Below are positions 6,161 to 9,598 of a stretch of DNA of 9,598 nucleotides, piece after piece. The first letter of the stretch is position 1; the number at the start of each line of letters is the position of its first letter. The notes beneath the pieces were generated by a model. It did not search any database, was not told the origin of the DNA, and was given only the letters and a program-made list of their open reading frames with translations. Both the position numbers and the translations under genes were made by a program. This stretch comes from Erysipelotrichaceae bacterium (GTDB taxonomy: Bacteria; Bacillota_I; Bacilli_A; Erysipelotrichales; Erysipelotrichaceae), in contig DAIDML010000262.1 in NCBI GenBank assembly GCA_027449005.1, positions 1 through 9,598 on the forward strand. Direction: 5' to 3'.

Positions 6161-6231
6161 TCTTCAAATTGTGTCTATACTTAGATATTAAGCATCTCTG
6201 ATAGTTTTATCAGCTGATTTCCAAACCTGGG

Positions 6232-6260
6232 TTGTAATTTACTTATAGATTATGTATAAT
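6232..6260 (+). promoter_or_regulatory. rpsU promoter, sigma-A type
   Basis: -35 TTGTAA (6232-6237), 17 bp spacer and a perfect -10 TATAAT (6255-6260). The expected transcript start is near 6267, giving a leader of about 27 bases before the rpsU ATG. This is the clearest promoter in the window and separates rpsU from the upstream operon. The preceding stretch 6161-6231 holds no gene; its only structure is a weak hairpin at 6198-6213. Confidence 0.83.
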
Positions 6261-6293
6261 ACTAATGCTGCTAAAAAGAGGGGAGTGATAAAA

Positions 6294-6473
6294 ATGCCAA
6301 GAGTCGTTGTCAAAGAGAACGAAGGCCTCGAAGAAGCGTTACGTCGTTTTAAACGTTCAGTTTCTCGCGCTGGAACCCTCGCAGATATTCGCAAACGTGA
6401 ATATTACGTAAAGCCAGGTCAAAAGCGTAAACTTAAGTCAGAAGCTGCACGTAAAGCTAAAAAACGCAAATAA
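6294..6473 (+). CDS. rpsU: 30S ribosomal protein S21
   Basis: S21 is a small, very basic protein of the 30S subunit platform, near the 3' end of 16S rRNA, that takes part in mRNA binding at initiation. The ATG at 6294 gives 59 residues, typical of the Firmicutes form. [20 protein letters not shown] at the N-terminus and [20 protein letters not shown] near the C-terminus are the family signature, ending in a lysine/arginine-rich tail. I chose this start over the in-frame ATG at 6252 because the family begins MPRVVV, GAGGGGAG (6278-6285) is correctly spaced, and 6252 lies upstream of the predicted transcript start. It has its own promoter and a strong terminator, so it is a single-gene transcription unit. 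yqeY, which often follows rpsU in Bacilli, is absent. Confidence 0.97.
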   Translation: MPRVVVKENEGLEEALRRFKRSVSRAGTLADIRKREYYVKPGQKRKLKSEAARKAKKRK

Positions 6474-6475
6474 TC

Positions 6476-6499
6476 AGTACACTTAGGTGTACTTTTTTT
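6476..6499 (+). terminator. Intrinsic terminator after rpsU
   Basis: Perfect 7-bp stem AGTACAC (6476-6482) / GTGTACT (6487-6493) with a TTAG loop, running straight into TTTTTT (6494-6499). It begins 3 bases after the rpsU stop codon and separates rpsU from phoH. Confidence 0.92.
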
Positions 6500-6515
6500 A
6501 TAGTTTTAAATCGTA

Positions 6516-6524
6516 TGATATACT
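6516..6524 (+). promoter_or_regulatory. Candidate extended -10 promoter for phoH
   Basis: TGATATACT contains TG, one spacer base, then TATACT (6519-6524; five of six matching TATAAT). This is the extended -10 form that can work without a good -35, and no clear -35 is visible upstream, where the rpsU terminator lies. It would give a leader of about 13 bases before the phoH ATG. It is probably the promoter for phoH and the two-component genes behind it. Confidence 0.5.
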
Positions 6525-6543
6525 TATACAAAGGAGGATACCC

Positions 6544-7491
6544 ATGCGACAACAACCCCATACGTATGATGTATCTCATTTAAATGATCAACAACTCAAG
6601 CTATTATTAGGTTCACTGGATGAGCATCTTCATTTATTGGAAGAGCACTTTCATTTGAAGATCTACTTGTCTTCACAACATCTGCATTTTGAAATCAATG
6701 ATGATTCAAAACTAGCGTTAGCGCTAAAAGTGTTGTCAGCTGCTGTCGAACTCATTTTAGCCTATCAAGCCTTGGAAGTAACGACCTTTTTAATGCTTAT
6801 CGATCATGTTAAACAAGGATTACCTCCGATTCAGCATCTTAAGAAAGTCATCACCACCAATGCGAATGGTAAACCAATTGTGGCCAAAACCTATGGACAA
6901 GCCTTACTTGTCGATGCTTTACAAAACAAGGACATGGTCTTTGCTTTAGGTCCCGCAGGAACAGGAAAAACCTACATCAGTGTGGTGTATGCTGTGAATG
7001 CTTTAAAACTTAATCACATTAAAAAGATCATCTTAACTCGACCTGCGGTTGAAGCAGGAGAAAACTTAGGATTTCTTCCTGGAGACTTGAAAGAAAAAGT
7101 GGATCCTTATTTAAGACCACTCTATGATGCCTTGTATGATATGCTAGGCATGGAAACCACCAATCGTTATATTGAAAAAGGGACCATTGAAATTGCACCA
7201 TTAGCGTACATGAGGGGTCGTACCTTGGATCAAGCCTTTGTGATTTTAGATGAGGCTCAAAACACGACCACAGCTCAAATGAAGATGTTTCTTACCCGAA
7301 TGGGTAATGGAGCACACATGGTCATCAATGGTGACTTAACCCAAGTGGATCTTAAAAAAGATCAAAAATCAGGGCTTCAAGATGCGGTCGATCGACTACA
7401 AAATATTTCAGAAATTGCTTTTGTCACATTAAGTGATGTGGATGTGGTTCGCCACCCAATCGTTAAGAAAATACTTAAACGTTATGAATGA
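6544..7491 (+). CDS. phoH: PhoH-family P-loop ATPase (PhoH/YbeZ type)
   Basis: PhoH-like proteins are cytoplasmic ATPases linked to RNA metabolism and ribosome maturation, often working with the endonuclease YbeY. E. coli PhoH was named for phosphate-starvation control. The protein has 315 residues, the usual length. An N-terminal basic/helical part (1-110) is followed by the ATPase domain: Walker A GPAGTGKT (136-143), TRPAVEAGENLGFLPGDLKE (165-184), Walker B FVILDEAQN (232-240) and GDLTQVDL (263-270). I chose the ATG at 6544, with AAGGAGGA (6531-6538) 5 bases upstream. ybeY, the usual next gene, is missing; instead a response regulator starts 7 bp after the stop. Nothing suggests truncation. 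Confidence 0.95.
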   Translation: MRQQPHTYDVSHLNDQQLKLLLGSLDEHLHLLEEHFHLKIYLSSQHLHFEINDDSKLALALKVLSAAVELILAYQALEVTTFLMLIDHVKQGLPPIQHLKKVITTNANGKPIVAKTYGQALLVDALQNKDMVFALGPAGTGKTYISVVYAVNALKLNHIKKIILTRPAVEAGENLGFLPGDLKEKVDPYLRPLYDALYDMLGMETTNRYIEKGTIEIAPLAYMRGRTLDQAFVILDEAQNTTTAQMKMFLTRMGNGAHMVINGDLTQVDLKKDQKSGLQDAVDRLQNISEIAFVTLSDVDVVRHPIVKKILKRYE

Positions 7492-7498
7492 GGTCACA

Positions 7499-8167
7499 AT
7501 GAACATTTGCTTGATTGAAGATGAAATGAGCATCGCAAAATTATTAATGTATGATTTAAAGAATGCTGGATACAATGTGGTCCATTATGCGAATGGTATG
7601 GACGCAAAGTTTGGCATTAATACCCAAAAGTTTGATGTTTTTTTAGTGGATTGGATGATTCCACAAATCAGTGGAATTGAGCTTGTTAAGATGATTCGTC
7701 ATTTTAAGAGTGATGCGATTATTTTAATGGTGACCGCTAAAGATGATGAAAGTGATGTGTTGGAAGCTTTTGAAGCTGGAGTGGATGATTACATTCGAAA
7801 ACCGTTCTCACCACGGGAGTTATTGGCGCGTGTCAATGCACACCTGCGTAAACATCAAAGCAGTGAATCAAAGATTTTGTCGTATCATGATGTGGAATGT
7901 AATCTTCTTACCAGAGAAATGTTTGTTAAGAATGTGGCTGTTTTATGCACAAAGAAAGAGTTTGATTTAATGGCGTATTTGTTGTCAAACGTGAACATTG
8001 TTCTAACACGTGATGACATTTTAAATGAGCTTTGGAACTTTGACTATGATGGGGATACCCGTATCGTGGATGTCCATATCTTTAAACTGCGGACAAAACT
8101 GGAATTCTCTTCGCTAAGCATTGAATCTAAACGTGGAGTAGGGTATGTTCTTCAACTCAAAAAATAA
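7499..8167 (+). CDS. phoP: OmpR-family response regulator, PhoP/PhoB-like
   Basis: This is the DNA-binding output half of a two-component system. It has 222 residues. The receiver domain (1 to about 115) has the acidic residues Glu7 and Asp8, phospho-acceptor Asp51 in FLVDWMIP, Thr79 in MVTAKD and Lys101 in IRKPFS, so it looks functional. The C-terminal OmpR-type winged helix includes TKKEFDLMAYLL, RDDILNELW, TRIVDVHIFKLRTKLE and KRGVGYVL. The ATG at 7499 has GAGG (7490-7493) at a 6-base spacing; the in-frame ATG at 7484 lies inside phoH and has no such site. The gene follows phoH by 7 bp and overlaps the kinase by 23 bp. The name phoP rests on context: a PhoU start lies behind the kinase and a PhoP-box-like site lies before phoU. 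A WalR-like or other role cannot be excluded by sequence alone. Confidence 0.85.
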   Translation: MNICLIEDEMSIAKLLMYDLKNAGYNVVHYANGMDAKFGINTQKFDVFLVDWMIPQISGIELVKMIRHFKSDAIILMVTAKDDESDVLEAFEAGVDDYIRKPFSPRELLARVNAHLRKHQSSESKILSYHDVECNLLTREMFVKNVAVLCTKKEFDLMAYLLSNVNIVLTRDDILNELWNFDYDGDTRIVDVHIFKLRTKLEFSSLSIESKRGVGYVLQLKK

Positions 8168-9377
8168 GGTGTTCATTCAAACTTGGTTACTGATGACCTT
8201 GGTTTCTTTGATGGGTTTATTTTTCTCATGGATCATTTCATTATTGTTTTTCACAGCGAGCACCATTCTTGTGCTCTTTTTTAAACTTCGATTTGAGCAT
8301 GTTATGAATCATCACAATGATGAAGTGGCTCTTGAGCGTAATCAAACGCAGCATTTATTGAACTTGCGTCAAGAACAGTTGGATATCTTGATGATGTACT
8401 ATCCTCATCCGATGATATTGTTCAATCAGAAGGGAAGTGTGGTTTTATCAAACGCATCACTGCATAATCTGGTGAAGTTCAAAGTTGATCAGCACATGTA
8501 TGATGATCGCCAATTTCCTCGACCTTTACAAAAACTGTTCAAACAAGCGTATTATCAAGAATCACCCATGATTCAAGACATTAAGTTAGATCAACAATTT
8601 TACTCAGCGCACTGTCTACCTATCTATGTGAATCAACGCTATCAAGGTTTCTTGTGTGTTCTTCAAGACGTTACCCGTCTTGTGTCTTCAGAGCGATTAC
8701 AGAAGCGATTTGTTGCGGATGCATCTCATGAACTCAAAACACCAATCACCGCGATTAAAGGCATTTCTGAGCTTCTTATACGAACACCCCGCATGGAAGA
8801 AACAGATCGTAAAGACTTCACACAACAAGTGTTTGATCAATCTTTACGGCTAGAATCCATTGTGAAAGACATGTTAACGCTATCCAAACTCAGTGAAGAT
8901 AAACTCATGATAGTGAAACAACCTAACAATGCGAAAGCCATCATCAATGAAATCCTTCATCATTTTGATGTGTCATTTCAAAATCATGGGTTAAGTACAC
9001 ACTTTGAAGTTAGTGATAAAACCATGATGTATGTTGATAAAAAAGCCTTTGAGAGTATTATGAACAACTTAATTACCAATGTGTTGATTCATTCTAATGC
9101 GAATGTCTTGTCAATTCTTGTCGAAGAAACACATGAACATGTGATTATCAAAGTCAAAGACAATGGTAAAGGCATTGAAAAAGAACATTTACCTCATGTG
9201 TTTGATCGTTTCTATCGTGCATCTTCTTCACGTCAACGAGCCAGTGGGGGAAGTGGATTGGGACTAAACATTACTAAAAGTTTTGTCTTGGCTCATCAAG
9301 GCAGTATTGAAGTTGAAAGTGACCTTAACCAAGGTACAACCTTTACCTTATTCTTTCCAAAATTGACATTGTCTTAA
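8145..9377 (+). CDS. phoR: Membrane sensor histidine kinase, PhoR-like
   Basis: This 410-residue kinase should phosphorylate the preceding response regulator. Two adjacent hydrophobic helices (about residues 9-29 and 31-47) anchor it in the membrane with only a very short turn between them, so there is no real external sensor domain. A cytoplasmic PAS-like domain follows (about 78-180, LDILMMYYPHPMILFNQKGS onward). The H-box ADASHELKTPITAIKG carries the phospho-acceptor His195. The N-box is NNLITNVLIHS (307-317), G1 is DNGKGI (339-344), the F-box is FDRFYR (353-358) and G2 is GGSGLGL (368-374). All kinase motifs are present. The ATG at 8145 overlaps the regulator gene by 23 bp and has GGAG (8135-8138) 6 bases upstream. 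PhoR identity rests on architecture resembling E. coli PhoR and on the adjoining phoU. Confidence 0.87.
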   Translation: MFFNSKNKVFIQTWLLMTLVSLMGLFFSWIISLLFFTASTILVLFFKLRFEHVMNHHNDEVALERNQTQHLLNLRQEQLDILMMYYPHPMILFNQKGSVVLSNASLHNLVKFKVDQHMYDDRQFPRPLQKLFKQAYYQESPMIQDIKLDQQFYSAHCLPIYVNQRYQGFLCVLQDVTRLVSSERLQKRFVADASHELKTPITAIKGISELLIRTPRMEETDRKDFTQQVFDQSLRLESIVKDMLTLSKLSEDKLMIVKQPNNAKAIINEILHHFDVSFQNHGLSTHFEVSDKTMMYVDKKAFESIMNNLITNVLIHSNANVLSILVEETHEHVIIKVKDNGKGIEKEHLPHVFDRFYRASSSRQRASGGSGLGLNITKSFVLAHQGSIEVESDLNQGTTFTLFFPKLTLS

Positions 9378-9389
9378 CAGAGTTTTACG
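9363..9389 (+). promoter_or_regulatory. PhoP-box-like direct repeats upstream of phoU
   Basis: Three hexamers lie on the same strand: TTGACA (9363-9368), TTAACA (9374-9379) and TTTACG (9384-9389), with spacers of 5 and 4 bases. The Bacillus PhoP box is described as repeated TT(A/C/T)A(C/T)A hexamers about 5 bases apart. The first copy deviates at position 3 and the third at position 6. The array begins inside the phoR 3' end, spans its stop codon and would lie at roughly -50 to -24 from the phoU start, which is the normal place for PhoP activation. Binding by the PhoP-like protein here is inferred. Confidence 0.55.
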
Positions 9390-9400
9390 TCGCTAGTTTG

Positions 9401-9406
9401 TATAAT
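9401..9406 (+). promoter_or_regulatory. -10 box of the phoU promoter
   Basis: A perfect TATAAT with no acceptable -35 at 16-18 bp upstream (9378-9383 is CAGAGT). A good -10 with a missing -35 is the pattern of an activator-dependent promoter and fits the PhoP-box-like repeats just upstream. The transcript would begin near 9413, about 15 bases before the phoU ATG. Confidence 0.65.
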
Positions 9407-9427
9407 AGGAATGATAAGGAGAACCCT

Positions 9428-9598
9428 ATGAAATTAGATGATCAAATTAATCAATTGAATGAACTTATATTACTTATGGCAAATCATGTCAAAATGATGA
9501 TGACAACTGCCATTGATGCCCTCATTAAAACAGACCATGATAAAGCATTGTTTGTTGTTGAACAAGATGCGCTAATCAATCATTATGAAGTTGAAATC
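9428..9598 (+). CDS. phoU: Phosphate transport/signalling regulator PhoU, 3'-truncated by window end
   Basis: PhoU is a cytoplasmic helical-bundle protein that restrains phosphate uptake by the Pst transporter and keeps the PhoR-type kinase off when phosphate is plentiful. Only the first 57 codons are in the window. The ATG at 9428 has AAGGAG (9416-9421) 6 bases upstream. The visible residues fit the first two helices of the PhoU repeat: MKLDDQINQLNELILLMANH, then AIDALIKTDHDKALFVVEQD and INHYEVEI, with the conserved pattern D..A..V...D..IN..E. The gene starts 50 bp after phoR and has its own promoter-like region carrying PhoP-box-like repeats. Whether pst genes follow lies outside the window. 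Confidence 0.87.
   Translation, partial: MKLDDQINQLNELILLMANHVKMMMTTAIDALIKTDHDKALFVVEQDALINHYEVEI

Noticed and set aside
6198..6220. Hairpin CTGATA-GTTT-TATCAG (6198-6213) followed by CTGATTT, as terminator for the deoC/TA transcript
   Set aside because: The stem is only 6 bp and AT-rich, and the sequence after it is not a T-run. It may be a weak end signal but is not called as a terminator.
6252..6293. Longer rpsU start at 6252 adding 14 residues
   Set aside because: This ATG overlaps the TATAAT of the rpsU promoter, so it would lie upstream of the transcript start. The S21 family begins at MPRVVV, and the strong ribosome binding site belongs to 6294.
6500..6530. PhoP-box-like repeats before phoH
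   Set aside because: T-rich stretches are present but no series of TTNACA hexamers at regular spacing could be made out. The T-rich part belongs to the rpsU terminator.
5514..9372. Shared 11-mer ATTGACATTGT in the TA promoter (5514-5524) and at the start of the phoU upstream repeats (9362-9372)
   Set aside because: By rough count several 11-base matches are expected by chance in a 9.6 kb window, and the second copy is coding sequence of phoR. No common regulator is inferred.

Overview
The window looks like the chromosome of a low-GC Gram-positive bacterium. ATGA stop-start overlaps and strong AGGAGG-type ribosome binding sites are common, and the genes scpAB, rpsU and phoH are all recognisable. 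The short pieces of sequence I can place best fit the Erysipelotrichia/Mollicutes side of the Firmicutes, but I cannot name a genus from this window. Every gene is on the + strand. There is no rRNA, tRNA, CRISPR array or insertion sequence.

Region 1 (1-5470) is one very compact housekeeping operon: scpA (5' end cut off by the window edge), scpB, rluB, rsmE, an unrecognised histidine-rich protein, murE and deoC. Junctions are overlaps of 4-23 bp or gaps of 0-1 bp, and no internal promoter or terminator was seen. It joins chromosome condensation, 23S and 16S rRNA modification, peptidoglycan precursor synthesis and deoxyribose-phosphate breakdown in one transcript.

Region 2 (5471-6160) is the accessory part. 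A two-gene type II toxin-antitoxin module (RelB-like/DUF6290-like antitoxin and RelE/ParE-type toxin) has its own sigma-A-type promoter, with two TGTANTACA palindromes between -35 and -10. It sits exactly after the deoC stop codon. About 60 bp after the toxin stop lies a second, decayed copy of the deoC 3' end: 33 of 40 bases match, and it is in the same frame with the same stop. The module therefore appears to have been inserted at, or duplicated together with, the end of deoC. It is also more AT-rich (about 32% GC by hand count, against about 41% sampled in deoC).

Region 3 (6161-6499) holds rpsU (ribosomal protein S21) with a clear promoter and a strong intrinsic terminator.

Region 4 (6500-9598) contains phoH, a PhoP/PhoR-type two-component system directly behind it, and the start of phoU. 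Upstream of phoU, three TTNACA-like hexamers at 10-11 bp spacing overlap the end of phoR and precede a perfect TATAAT. This is the layout of a Bacillus-type PhoP box and suggests that this response regulator controls phoU and what follows it. The kinase has two membrane helices with almost no external loop, so it probably does not sense phosphate directly outside the cell. PhoU or a Pst transporter is the likelier source of the signal.
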